Positions 18,068-26,570 of a stretch of DNA of 64,000 nucleotides are shown here, one piece after another. Under the pieces are notes generated by a model. It made no database searches, was not told the origin of the DNA, and saw nothing but the letters and a program-made list of their open reading frames with translations. Each line of letters opens with the position of its first letter. Position 1 is the first letter of the stretch. The stretch lies in the NCBI RefSeq assembly GCF_009208585.1, contig NZ_WFLN01000005.1:62001-126000 (forward strand). Reading direction: 5' to 3'. The position numbers and the translations under genes were made by a program. This DNA comes from Fluviispira multicolorata (lineage in GTDB: Bacteria; Bdellovibrionota_B; Oligoflexia; Silvanigrellales; Silvanigrellaceae).

Positions 18068-19486
18068 TTACTCTACTTTTTCTTTAGTTTGCCACTTTGG
18101 TATAAATTTAATTCCTATTTCTTTCATAAATAGTTCTTTTATTTCTTGATGATTTGATTTTACTTTTTCTTTTTCTAATAAATTATTCAATTGCTCATTA
18201 TTTATTACTTCAATTAAAGAACTAATTCCATAATTATTTTGAATATACTCAAAAAGTGAGCTTATTCTCTTTCTTTCTTCAAAAGAAAGAGTTTGAGTGA
18301 TTTTTTGTATTTTTCCATTAACTAATATTTTATTATTTGCTAAACTTTCCTTAAAAATTTTTACCTGACTTCTTTCTGAAACTTGATAAGCTCCCCATGG
18401 ACCAATCATTGAGACAAATAAGGCTATGAGTAATGATATTGGAAATATTTTAATATTATTTGATTTAGAGATTTTAAAATATAAAGAAATTGCAAGTAAC
18501 CAGAAGGCTAGGAGTAAAAGGAAGTAGCGATTTTCTGTAAAACCATAAGTGTAAATTCTTGTAAATACCCCTAAAAAAAGCATTGCTAATAAAGGTAAGA
18601 GTAAAATATAAAAGTATTTTTCAAAAATTTGTGACCATCTTGTTTCAAGTGATTTTCTCACAGGATATAAAAACAATATACAAAGAATTCCAAGAACGCC
18701 TAAAGTTGAAACCATCCAACCCACTTGTCCTTTAGGTAAATTCCATGCAAGTAAAATTTTACCCAAATAAAAATAAAGAATTATCATATAAAGGAGCAAA
18801 AGAGGAATAAAAATATATTGGATAAATGTTTTCAGACCATTTGGATATTTTTCATATGTTTTTATGTTTTCAATACTACTGGGAATGCCTAATATAAATA
18901 CAGATACTTGAAATATAAAAGCACAGAAAAACCATAATTTTATATAAATATTTTTAGGGAATAAATAATTAAGATCAAATAAGTACTGGGTTATAAAAAT
19001 TGCAAAGGATAGGCCTAAAAATAATGTCATTGAGTATAATATTGCTAATATTAATCTATGCAGCAAATTTTTGTTAAAGCTCCAAAAATTATTAATATCC
19101 TTTTTAAAAAGAAAAGGTGAAACAGAAATAAATAAATGAAAGATAAGAAATAACTGTGATATTTTATAATAATAACCATTGGTAAAATCTAATTTTGTTG
19201 CAAAGAAATGCAATGTGACAAAAACAAAAGAAATAAGACTTGGTAAAAATAGATATTTTTTATAGTTTATGCTTTCAAAAAACAGATAAATAGCTATTGA
19301 GAATGGAATGCTAATAATCGAAGAAATTATTATTTTTAATATATAATCGTTTTTTTCAAGAATATCAAAAAAATAAATTCCTAAGAAAGAGACAATTGCT
19401 GATAGTATAAATGTAAAAGGAAATCTCAAATAGGACTTTTTTATATCTATTGCAATATTATTGGCAAAATTATTTTGGTTACTCAT
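18068..19486 (-). CDS. Polytopic membrane protein, DUF4153-like
   Basis: 472 residues with about 11-12 predicted membrane helices over residues 15-375, followed by a roughly 95-residue soluble tail rich in Lys, Glu and Asn. The segment LLAWNLPKGQVGWMVSTLGV followed by a helix and LYPVR resembles the conserved core of DUF4153 proteins, a membrane family of unknown function often annotated near signalling or envelope genes. I base that only on recalled resemblance. Neighbours give no clue: it converges on hutI and is separated from the cholesterol oxidase-like gene upstream by 290 bases. The start at 19486 is the first ATG. Confidence 0.6.
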   Translation of the reverse strand: MSNQNNFANNIAIDIKKSYLRFPFTFILSAIVSFLGIYFFDILEKNDYILKIIISSIISIPFSIAIYLFFESINYKKYLFLPSLISFVFVTLHFFATKLDFTNGYYYKISQLFLIFHLFISVSPFLFKKDINNFWSFNKNLLHRLILAILYSMTLFLGLSFAIFITQYLFDLNYLFPKNIYIKLWFFCAFIFQVSVFILGIPSSIENIKTYEKYPNGLKTFIQYIFIPLLLLYMIILYFYLGKILLAWNLPKGQVGWMVSTLGVLGILCILFLYPVRKSLETRWSQIFEKYFYILLLPLLAMLFLGVFTRIYTYGFTENRYFLLLLAFWLLAISLYFKISKSNNIKIFPISLLIALFVSMIGPWGAYQVSERSQVKIFKESLANNKILVNGKIQKITQTLSFEERKRISSLFEYIQNNYGISSLIEVINNEQLNNLLEKEKVKSNHQEIKELFMKEIGIKFIPKWQTKEKVE

Positions 19487-19558
19487 TTAATATTCCTTAA
19501 TATGATTATTCATAGAAGATATTATTTTATCCATTTTTTAATTTGCATTCATATTGAG

Positions 19559-19588
19559 ATGCATTTATTTAAGAACCAATAAATGCAT
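19559..19588. repeat. 11-bp inverted repeat in intergenic region
   Basis: ATGCATTTATT at 19559-19569 pairs perfectly with AATAAATGCAT at 19578-19588 around an 8-base loop. It lies in the roughly 290-base gap (19487-19778) between the DUF4153-like gene and the cholesterol oxidase-like gene, both on the minus strand. No T-run follows it on either strand, so it is more like an operator or processing site than an intrinsic terminator. The gap contains no coding sequence that I can support. Confidence 0.4.
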
Positions 19589-19727
19589 AGAGAATACACA
19601 AGCAGATAGAACTATATACTAATGTCTATTGTCAATACATTAATTAGATATTTTCGGTAGAAGATGTCTTGGGAAATTACTCTTTCAAAAAAATTTCTTC
19701 TTCAGGTTTATAATTTCCTTGGTATAG

Positions 19728-19749
19728 GATTAAATATTTATATTTAATC
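19728..19749 (-). repeat. 10-bp inverted repeat just downstream of cholesterol oxidase-like gene
   Basis: GATTAAATAT at 19728-19737 and ATATTTAATC at 19740-19749 form a near-continuous palindrome with a 2-base centre. It lies about 30 bases after the stop of the oxidase gene. It might help terminate or stabilise the transcript 3' end, but it is A/T-only apart from the end pairs and has no following U-tract. Confidence 0.3.
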
Positions 19750-19778
19750 TATATATGGTGAAGATAAAACAAATTTAA

Positions 19779-21521
19779 TTAAATCTTTAAGGATTCAATT
19801 AAAGGTGAAGAGAAAATATGGTAAGGATCATATTTTTGGTAAATAGCTGATGCTAATTCTAAATCTGATACCGGTGCAATTTCAGAATAAAAAGATTTTG
19901 AAATTTGATTCTCTATAAATAACTTATTTTTCCACACACTATTTCTTTCAAACGCCCAGCCTTTGGACCATTCCACTCGGACTGCTGCATATGGTTCTGA
20001 ATAGTTTGCAAAAATCCACTGTTCGATATTCATATAAAATTCATTTGAATATGGTGTTCCTGGAAAAGTTAGAATGTTTAGCCATATTCCCACATCCCAT
20101 TCCGAATATTTTGAATTTTTTTTCAGCGAAGATAAAAGAGGTGGAAGGGCGCTTGTATTGATTATATCGTCGCTTTCTTCAAGTCCTGTGACTCTAATTT
20201 CAACAGGACCATTTATTGGGTATATACTTCTTTCTCTATATTTTTCAATAAGATAGTTATAATAGGTATAGAATTCATTCAATACGCGTTGAATATTTGA
20301 TCTTTTTGTTAAAACAACATAGCCACTTTCTGTTACTCTAAGTGTGGAAGGTTTTACATAAAGCAATACGTTTTTAGACCATCCCCAAATATCAAAAGAT
20401 TGATTGTATTCTAAGCCTCCGGCCGTTATAAAATATTCGAGCTTTCCAAATTGAGGTGTTATGCTTGTTTTTCCAGAGATAATAGTTTTAATCATTTTTG
20501 CTAATTCATCGCAAAGATTATCTGAAAATGGATAATTATATGGGCTCTTTACTTCCCTAGATGCTTTTGGTTTTTGTTCATCTGTTACACTCCAGACTTT
20601 AATCCAAGGTTTATCTGTAAATGGAAACCAAATTGCCTCCACTCGGCCATTTTTTTCAACCAATTTTGCAAAACTAAATTTGGATACTTCTTCTTTGCCA
20701 AATATTTCAGATGCTGGGATTCCTATGATGCTTTGGCAGCGCATTCTTTGATTTTTTCCAACTTGCAATGTGACTTCTGTAATAAATGCTCTACCTAGGT
20801 GCACTAAAAATGCTTGGCAATTAGGCTCTGATCTTTCAAATTTTTTTAGGATATATTTATTTGATTCGTTATCTAATACAATTGCAGTCAGTGATATTAT
20901 AAGATTGCTTAATGAGCCATAGCTATGGCCAAGAGAAAGACTGTTTTCATTTGCGGCTGCAACGGCACTTCCATGTCCATTGATTGCTAAGACGCCCCCT
21001 AAAGTTAACTCTCCGGGGGCGGGCGTCACTGTTAAACCAAGATCCTGTTCCTCCAGTGCGTTTAATAGATTTTCCATAGAAATTCCAGTTTCAGCTGTTA
21101 CTTTACTAGGGAATTGTGATTTATCTATTTTGACTTTATTTAGATAAGGCTTTGTATCAATGAGTATGACACGGCTTGACACATCTATTCCATTTGCAAT
21201 TGTAAGAGGAGACCAATTGTGCATTTTGCCTTTAGGACGGACTTTATAATTATTATTTTTTGCCCAATTTACAATTTGGAGAATTTCTAAAGAATTTTTT
21301 GGGGCATATGTCCACAATGCTCTTGCTTTTACTTCTCCAGACCAATTTTCAAATTTTTCAAGATAAGGAACTATACCATTTGGAAAGTTTGGTAATTGAA
21401 GTGCATTTACTGAGTTAAAGCCAAAGGATTTAATTGTACTTACACTTGAACTCAATGCAGCAATTTTTGCTAAATTTGCAATGAATTTTCTTCGAGATGA
21501 TTTGACTTTAATATTTTTCAT
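19779..21521 (-). CDS. Exported FAD-dependent oxidase, type II cholesterol oxidase-like
   Basis: 580 residues. The N-terminus has a twin-arginine-like signal (SSRRKFIANLAKIAALSSSV), consistent with export of a folded flavoprotein. Residues about 60-270 form an FAD_binding_4 (VAO-type) domain: NWSGEV, KVRPKGKMHNWSPLT and APGELTLGGVLAINGHGSA. This run closely follows Brevibacterium-type (type II) cholesterol oxidase. In that family a His in the MHxW segment carries covalent FAD, and His101 is in the corresponding place here. The C-terminal cholesterol-oxidase substrate-binding domain is suggested by YAAVRVEWSKGWAF near residue 520. The expected reaction is oxidation of a 3-beta-hydroxysterol with release of hydrogen peroxide; substrate is inferred. 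The start overlaps the small secreted-protein gene by 14 bases. Confidence 0.85.
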   Translation of the reverse strand: MKNIKVKSSRRKFIANLAKIAALSSSVSTIKSFGFNSVNALQLPNFPNGIVPYLEKFENWSGEVKARALWTYAPKNSLEILQIVNWAKNNNYKVRPKGKMHNWSPLTIANGIDVSSRVILIDTKPYLNKVKIDKSQFPSKVTAETGISMENLLNALEEQDLGLTVTPAPGELTLGGVLAINGHGSAVAAANENSLSLGHSYGSLSNLIISLTAIVLDNESNKYILKKFERSEPNCQAFLVHLGRAFITEVTLQVGKNQRMRCQSIIGIPASEIFGKEEVSKFSFAKLVEKNGRVEAIWFPFTDKPWIKVWSVTDEQKPKASREVKSPYNYPFSDNLCDELAKMIKTIISGKTSITPQFGKLEYFITAGGLEYNQSFDIWGWSKNVLLYVKPSTLRVTESGYVVLTKRSNIQRVLNEFYTYYNYLIEKYRERSIYPINGPVEIRVTGLEESDDIINTSALPPLLSSLKKNSKYSEWDVGIWLNILTFPGTPYSNEFYMNIEQWIFANYSEPYAAVRVEWSKGWAFERNSVWKNKLFIENQISKSFYSEIAPVSDLELASAIYQKYDPYHIFSSPLIESLKI

Positions 21522-21954
21522 TGTATTTTCCTTGAAACTGTTGGCAACCTGCGATGAGATTGTAAGTTGTTTCTCGATTCAAAAACTGAATAGTTTCATC
21601 TCCAAATATATTAAAATTCGGTTTAAAAACCGTTCCCCAATATGAAATAACTGCTAAACTATTAGAATTTGTTACTTTGTAAAAATCACAAATTCTAGGA
21701 AGAGCAGCAATTCCAACATAAAAAGTATCACCCTTTTCAACTTCAATTGCTGTGCCATTTGTAATTGTAAAAGCAGATGAGCATGAATTACCAGAATGAG
21801 TACAAACCCACATCATGTATCCAGCACCAAATAATAGATCCACTCTTATAGAACTTTTTCCATTTTCTTGATTGTTATATTCATTAGTACTATTTGAGTA
21901 TGATGGGAAAATTAAAAATAAATTAAATATTATAAGTATAAAAATCTTAAACAT
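21508..21954 (-). CDS. Small secreted protein coupled to the oxidase gene
   Basis: 148 residues with a clear signal peptide (hydrophobic residues 2-20, likely cleavage after SYS). The mature part has four or five Cys residues (CTHSGNSC, PRICDF, AGCQQF), suggesting disulfides in an exported protein of mostly beta structure. I do not recognise the family. It is the first gene of a two-gene operon: its stop lies inside the start region of the oxidase gene (14-base overlap), implying translational coupling and equal dosage. A chaperone, inhibitor, adhesin or sterol-delivery partner of the oxidase are all possible; none is shown by the sequence. Confidence 0.75.
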   Translation of the reverse strand: MFKIFILIIFNLFLIFPSYSNSTNEYNNQENGKSSIRVDLLFGAGYMMWVCTHSGNSCSSAFTITNGTAIEVEKGDTFYVGIAALPRICDFYKVTNSNSLAVISYWGTVFKPNFNIFGDETIQFLNRETTYNLIAGCQQFQGKYNEKY

Positions 21955-22003
21955 AAAATCTCCATTTAAGTTGTGAGAATAATATTGATATTAAGATGAT
22001 TTA

Positions 22004-22023
22004 CATGTATAGTTAGATACATG
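22004..22023. repeat. 7-bp inverted repeat upstream of the secreted-oxidase operon
   Basis: CATGTAT at 22004-22010 and ATACATG at 22017-22023 flank a 6-base spacer, about 50 bases before the start of the small secreted-protein gene. Position and symmetry suit a regulator-binding site for the operon, but no regulator gene is adjacent. Confidence 0.35.
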
Positions 22024-22086
22024 CAAGATAAATATGAATATTGTGTAAACAAATAAATTGAGATTTTAGTTTTTTTTTAGATATTT

Positions 22087-22695
22087 TTACATTCCATTTG
22101 GGAAATTTTTTAAATCAATAATTCCACTGTCTCTTACTTTTTTTAATGCTGAAGAATATTCTATAAATAAATTTGTTGTATATGAAATTCTTTTTCGAAT
22201 ATCAGAATCATTTGAACTTTGAGGTTCTTTGTCATTTAAAACATTATGGCAGTCACGAATAATGAGGTGTTCTGGAATATAGCATATACGGGTGTTTTTT
22301 GAGCTATTCATACGCAGTTCTGCTATGGGATAACTTCCACCCATTCCAGCAGACACAGAAACAATTAAACCTGCTTTATGTCCAACTTCATTCGCTTTAC
22401 AAAGTAATAAAAAGTTTTTTACACCAGAAGGAGACATTCCATGCCATTCGGGAGTAACTATTATTATTCCGTCGGCTTCTTTTAATTTGCTTGATATTGG
22501 TTTCCAAATGCGAGCCCAATTTTCATCATTTCCATTGAGAAAATCATCATCAATGAATGGAATTGGATTTTTAGCCAATGAAATAATATCAACATTTAAT
22601 TCTTTTTGATTTTTAATATTGGATTGGATATATAGTGAAACTTTCTCTGATTGTGATTTTTCTCTATGACTTCCTGATAAAATTATTATATTCAT
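22087..22695 (-). CDS. NAD(P)H-dependent FMN reductase family flavoprotein
   Basis: 202-residue flavodoxin-like protein. The start MNIIILSGSHREKSQSEKV is the phosphate-binding loop of the FMN_red family, and VTPEWHGMSPSGVKNFLLL is the second family motif around the flavin ring. Members reduce FMN, quinones, azo compounds or chromate with NAD(P)H. Here the first loop has His instead of the usual Thr/Leu (GSxR), a common variation. The enzyme is cytoplasmic. Next genes on the same strand are the flagellar operon downstream and the oxidase pair further downstream; neither is functionally tied to it. The upstream neighbour ends at 22790, leaving about 95 bases. Confidence 0.85.
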   Translation of the reverse strand: MNIIILSGSHREKSQSEKVSLYIQSNIKNQKELNVDIISLAKNPIPFIDDDFLNGNDENWARIWKPISSKLKEADGIIIVTPEWHGMSPSGVKNFLLLCKANEVGHKAGLIVSVSAGMGGSYPIAELRMNSSKNTRICYIPEHLIIRDCHNVLNDKEPQSSNDSDIRKRISYTTNLFIEYSSALKKVRDSGIIDLKNFPNGM

Positions 22696-22760
22696 TTATA
22701 ATTACCTTTCATAAAAATGAGCATATCTCATTAATTCTGAATATTATCTTATTGCTTTAC

Positions 22761-22787
22761 TATTAAATATCAATTGATAATTTAATA
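22761..22787 (-). terminator. Possible imperfect hairpin after the flagellar operon
   Basis: Just after the flgL stop, ATTAAATATC and GATAATTTAAT can pair around AATT with one bulged base. It is A/T-rich and lacks a strong U-tract, so it is a weak terminator candidate only. Confidence 0.25.
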
Positions 22788-22789
22788 TT

Positions 22790-23698
22790 TTATTTTAGAA
22801 ATTCAAGTAAAGATGGGGTAAGCATTTTAGATGTCGCTTGGAGTGTAAAATTAACTGCACTTTCTGTGCGTTTTAAATCAAGTGCAGACTTTACCATATC
22901 TGCCCCTTCAATATTGTTATTGTCATTGTGTAATTGTGATTCACCACGATCAAGTCTTTCAGAAACATCCTCAAGAGAGACTCTTCTTGCACCCAAGGAT
23001 GCTGTCATGGTCACAACAGAATTCATTATGCTATCGAGATCAACCATGGATTGATGCAATTTATCTCTATCCCATGAAAAAAGCGACTCATACATATTTT
23101 GAAGTATTGACACAAGTGGAGGACGCTTTCCATCAAATTCAGCTGGTACATCAAAAATTTCTCTTCCATTCACATTAATAGGACGAAAACTATCTTCATC
23201 TACTTGAACAAAAATAATTCCGTCATCACCTAAATAATGCCCATCTGGCGAAATAGGAGGCTGAGTCGTTTGAAAACCACCAAAAACGTATTTATCGCTG
23301 TAAGATGTATTTCCTAAAATAATGACATGATTTAAAATTTGTCGAACTTCTGCAGCCACTGCTTTATGAGATGGTTCATCATAAGTACTGTTGGATTGTT
23401 GAATGCCAAGTTCTTTTGCTCTAATTAAAGAATTATAAATGGATGAAAGTGCATCTTCCGTTTTAGATAAATATCCTCTGCCAAAGTCTAATGTTTTTCT
23501 ATATTGGTCTAAATTTGAAATTCTATTTCTATTACGTAGAACACGAATTGTTCCTACAGGGTCATCACTTATTCTTTTTAATTTTCTTCCTGAAGCAGCT
23601 GTTTCGTTTACATCATCAGAAATAGCTTTCACATTTCCAATTCTGTCAGATGTAACTCCGTAACGATATTGTTCTGAAATTCTAGGTTGAAGAGCCAT
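22790..23698 (-). CDS. flgL: Flagellar hook-filament junction protein FlgL
   Basis: 302 residues, homologous to FlgL (HAP3), which joins the hook to the filament after export. The N-terminal flagellin-like coiled coil is visible: MALQPRISEQYRYGVTSDRI, SGRKLKRISDDPVGTIRVLR and then the heptad region with ELGIQQSNSTYDE. The C-terminal heptad DMVKSALDLKRTESAVNFTL is likewise typical. A stretch of about 100 residues in the middle is variable surface. It is the last gene of flgM-flgN-flgK-flgL with a 25-base gap after flgK. Confidence 0.93.
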   Translation of the reverse strand: MALQPRISEQYRYGVTSDRIGNVKAISDDVNETAASGRKLKRISDDPVGTIRVLRNRNRISNLDQYRKTLDFGRGYLSKTEDALSSIYNSLIRAKELGIQQSNSTYDEPSHKAVAAEVRQILNHVIILGNTSYSDKYVFGGFQTTQPPISPDGHYLGDDGIIFVQVDEDSFRPINVNGREIFDVPAEFDGKRPPLVSILQNMYESLFSWDRDKLHQSMVDLDSIMNSVVTMTASLGARRVSLEDVSERLDRGESQLHNDNNNIEGADMVKSALDLKRTESAVNFTLQATSKMLTPSLLEFLK

Positions 23699-23723
23699 AA
23701 CTCCTCCTCAAAAAATAAATATA

Positions 23724-25151
23724 TTACCTCTTTAGATCGAGAACTGTTTTAAACATTTCATCAGCCGTTGTAATCACACGTGAACTCGCTGTAAACAAAT
23801 GTTGATATTTTAATAAATTTGCAGCTTCATCATCTAAAGAAACACCTGAAACACTTTCACGTTGTGATTTCAAACGATCATAAACAATTTGGGAGGCTGT
23901 TGCTTCTTCTTTCGTTCTAAGCGCAGCGATCCCTATTTTACTTATCATTTTGTCATAAATACCAGTTATAGTAACAGTATTATTATCAAATAAGGGCTCG
24001 TAAAAAAGTTTAATAAGTTGATTCGCAATAACATTGTCACCTGGAGTATCAGATGACAAAGCAATGCCAACTGCATTCGGATTGAAAACGATACCTGGAT
24101 CGACTTCAATATCTTGGGCGGCTTCACCCGGTCCATTTAAACCTGCAAAAAAGTCTCTTCCTTTTAAATTGTGCATATCATTTATACCGTAACCTTTTTG
24201 ATGTACTTCGTTAAATGCATCCGCAAAACCTTGAGCAAGCATATTTAGATCATCTCGCACTCTTTGCGCATAACGATCTCGAATATCAAGTAATGCTCCC
24301 ATTTTACCTTTGCTTATAAAGTGAGTCATATCAAAGTAACGTTCTTTTTCAAATTCTGAAATCGAAATATCTGGCATATGTGTAGGTGTATAAACATCTT
24401 CTATTTTAAAACGTGATGAAAGATTTCCTTCAACAAGTAAACATTCTGCAGGTCCGCGAACAGTAATTTGATCATTTTTATCATGATATGCGTTGATATC
24501 AACTATACTGCCTATTTCTTTTATAAGTTTATCACGACGATCTTCTAGGTCATTTACATCTGTTAAGTTACCGGCTCCCATTTCACGAATTTGTCCATTG
24601 AGCTTTGCAACTTCAGCTATTTTTTGATTCACTAGAGAAATTGTTTGTTTAATTTCTTCATTTGCATCTGTTTGAACCTGAACAACATTTGCATGTGCTG
24701 CATTAAATGCTTGAGAAAGTGCTTTACCATTTTCTATCATATTTATTCTTACAGAGGGCTCTTCTGGGAAATTTGACAGTTCCCGAATTGAACTCACAAA
24801 ACTTACAAAGCGATCGCGAACAGTGGAGGTTAAATCGGGATTGAAATAACTTTCAATTCTTTTTAGTCCTTCAGCTAATACTTCTGTTTTACTTTGAATT
24901 TGTATTTCTCGACGAAGCTGGCCTTCTATGAATTTATCATGTGCACGTTGAATAGATTGAATGCGTGCACCATCACCAAAAACATGTAAACCATATTCAA
25001 TTGGCCATTTCGTTTCTAAGTTAACAAGCTGTCTGCTGTAACCAGGAGTTTGTGCATTGGATATGTTATGTCCTGTTACATCAACACCTGTCCGAGAGTT
25101 TTGTAATGATTCACTGCCTAAATTTAAGATGTGGTTTAAAGTTGCAACCAT
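23724..25151 (-). CDS. flgK: Flagellar hook-associated protein FlgK
   Basis: 475 residues. The FlgK/HAP1 N-terminus is plain: an SLQNSRTGVDVTGHNISNAQ segment followed by TPGYSRQLVNLET, the 'flagellar basal body rod' motif. The C-terminal motif SGVSLDDEAANLLKYQHLF followed by ASSRVITTADEMF is the matching FlgK signature. FlgK caps the hook and seats FlgL; it is exported by the flagellar type III apparatus. The protein is a little shorter than enteric FlgK (about 550 residues), with the central domain reduced. Its gene begins one base before the flgN stop region (25151/25153). Confidence 0.96.
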   Translation of the reverse strand: MVATLNHILNLGSESLQNSRTGVDVTGHNISNAQTPGYSRQLVNLETKWPIEYGLHVFGDGARIQSIQRAHDKFIEGQLRREIQIQSKTEVLAEGLKRIESYFNPDLTSTVRDRFVSFVSSIRELSNFPEEPSVRINMIENGKALSQAFNAAHANVVQVQTDANEEIKQTISLVNQKIAEVAKLNGQIREMGAGNLTDVNDLEDRRDKLIKEIGSIVDINAYHDKNDQITVRGPAECLLVEGNLSSRFKIEDVYTPTHMPDISISEFEKERYFDMTHFISKGKMGALLDIRDRYAQRVRDDLNMLAQGFADAFNEVHQKGYGINDMHNLKGRDFFAGLNGPGEAAQDIEVDPGIVFNPNAVGIALSSDTPGDNVIANQLIKLFYEPLFDNNTVTITGIYDKMISKIGIAALRTKEEATASQIVYDRLKSQRESVSGVSLDDEAANLLKYQHLFTASSRVITTADEMFKTVLDLKR

Positions 25152-25152
25152 T

Positions 25153-25731
25153 TTAAGCTTTCACTCGAACAGAAGAATAATTATTGTTTTGGTTTAAGAG
25201 CGACTGTGCTTTTCCAAGCGAATCGTAATTCATGCCAACTTCAGCTTCTGACTGAAATAGACTGAGTGAGAGAGTAACATTACGCAATAATTTTTTAAGG
25301 ATGACTTGATTTCTATATATTCTGGGGTAAATAAATTCGAATGTATTTTCATATTCTGCTTTTATTGAAAAAAACTGATCTTGAAGTTCTTTTAATTTGC
25401 AAAAGGTTTCAGAACTAATAAGTGACTGAATATTTTTTGTGTATGTAGAAAACGCTTGGGCAAAGAGATTTAATGAGAGCGTGAGTCCGCGACTGTCAAA
25501 AGCTATCATATAGCATATTTTTTTGATGAGAAGAAGTCTTTTTTCTTCGAGGGAGATCGCAATTCTTGATTTTTGATCTTTTAAAATAACAATTTTTTCT
25601 AAATAAGATAAATCATATTTACAAATAGCATTTTCTTCTTCATCTAAAATTGGAATAAATTCAGTGTATGTTACAATCTGTTTTTTTAATATATCATTAA
25701 ATTGTGCAATAAGTGATATGAGTTCTTCCAT
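25153..25731 (-). CDS. flgN: FlgN-like flagellar export chaperone
   Basis: A 192-residue, wholly helical protein between flgM and flgK, the standard place for flgN. Sequence similarity is limited to the FlgN pattern of long amphipathic helices (MEELISLIAQFNDILKKQ, NAICKYDLSYLEKIVILKDQ) and a C-terminal stretch, MNYDSLGKAQSLLNQN, resembling the FlgN end that binds FlgK and FlgL. FlgN keeps these substrates export-competent in the cytoplasm. Identification therefore combines weak sequence evidence with strong context. Confidence 0.78.
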   Translation of the reverse strand: MEELISLIAQFNDILKKQIVTYTEFIPILDEEENAICKYDLSYLEKIVILKDQKSRIAISLEEKRLLLIKKICYMIAFDSRGLTLSLNLFAQAFSTYTKNIQSLISSETFCKLKELQDQFFSIKAEYENTFEFIYPRIYRNQVILKKLLRNVTLSLSLFQSEAEVGMNYDSLGKAQSLLNQNNNYSSVRVKA

Positions 25732-25765
25732 TGCTTATGTCACTTTATAATTAATATGAATGAAT

Positions 25766-26134
25766 TTACCCAAAAATAATACTTGGATCTTTAGCTATTT
25801 CATCTCTTATTGCTTCTCTTAAAATTCCATCAGCAATTTTTCCTGAGTCAGGATTATATTCACCTTTGTTAATCTGTTCTTTAAATTTTGCAACTTTATC
25901 TTCTCGGACATCAGGAGTTTCCTCAGCAATCTTCTTGGCCATGCTCAATTCTTTTGCGCGCGGAGAAATTTGAACATTGGCAGCATCTTTAACACTCGGA
26001 GCCTCTTTTGCCTTTGCATATGCTGTATGTGCTGCGTTTTTGGGCGCAGTTTTTTCTGCTTTTGCGGCTTCAGGAGCTGCAACTGCATTTGGGGTTGCTA
26101 CTCCGCCTGAACCTTTAACTGTATTGACGCTCAT
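25766..26134 (-). CDS. flgM: Anti-sigma-28 factor FlgM
   Basis: 122 residues. The C-terminal 70 residues fit FlgM: VQISPRAKELSMAKK, TPDVREDKVAKFKEQINKG, then a segment with KIADGILREAI. FlgM holds the flagellar sigma factor FliA inactive until it is exported through the finished hook. The N-terminal 50 residues are Ala/Pro/Lys-rich low complexity, consistent with the disordered part of FlgM. It is the first gene of the operon; a sigma-70-like promoter lies about 50 bases upstream, and no convincing sigma-28 promoter was found. Confidence 0.88.
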   Translation of the reverse strand: MSVNTVKGSGGVATPNAVAAPEAAKAEKTAPKNAAHTAYAKAKEAPSVKDAANVQISPRAKELSMAKKIAEETPDVREDKVAKFKEQINKGEYNPDSGKIADGILREAIRDEIAKDPSIIFG

Positions 26135-26570
26135 GGCATTCTCCTTTTCTATTGGTTTGCTTCAAGTTTAACTTTATTTTAGAAAACTTTAGATGCAATT
26201 TAGGCTTTTGTGTCAAATTTTTCTTGTGTGTAGGAAAGGATATTCACACTCAAAAAATTACCCAATTTAGGTATAAATAGAGGAAAAAAAGTTCCTTTAT
26301 CCATTGCGCTAAAAAATTATTTTTATTTCAATTTAGAATTTCCTTTTGATAGCAAATTTAAGATCAAAAAATTATGCAAAATAAATAAAATAAAGTTTGA
26401 CGGCTAAAATAATTGACAAACTCTTAAAGTTGAAAAATAACAAACTAGATAATTAACTTCATTTAAGACGATGAGAAAGCTATATGTCTAGGATTATTTC
26501 GTTTACTGGAATTTGAAGTTATTTTATGGTTCGATACAAATTGCATTTAGAGTTTTAGAGGAGAGCTGAG
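26135..26570. other. Divergent intergenic region flgM/fadD
   Basis: About 435 bases. It contains the candidate flgM promoter (26188-26216, minus) and the fadD ribosome-binding site at its right end. A TTGACA hexamer at 26413-26418 (plus) has no good -10 partner. No coding frame longer than about 25 codons with a ribosome-binding site was seen. Confidence 0.5.
26188..26216 (-). promoter_or_regulatory. Sigma-70-like promoter for flgMNKL
   Basis: On the minus strand TTGACA (26216-26211) is followed after 17 bases by TCTAAA (26193-26188), a 6/6 and 4/6 match. Transcription would begin near 26181, about 45 bases before the flgM ATG. Confidence 0.45.

Noticed and set aside
18057..18070. TAAAGT-GA-ACTTTA hairpin between hutI and the DUF4153-like gene
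   Set aside because: Six-bp A/T stem with 2-base loop is too weak to be called a terminator.
26413..26442. TTGACA as fadD promoter
   Set aside because: No -10 hexamer better than 3/6 at 16-18 bases.
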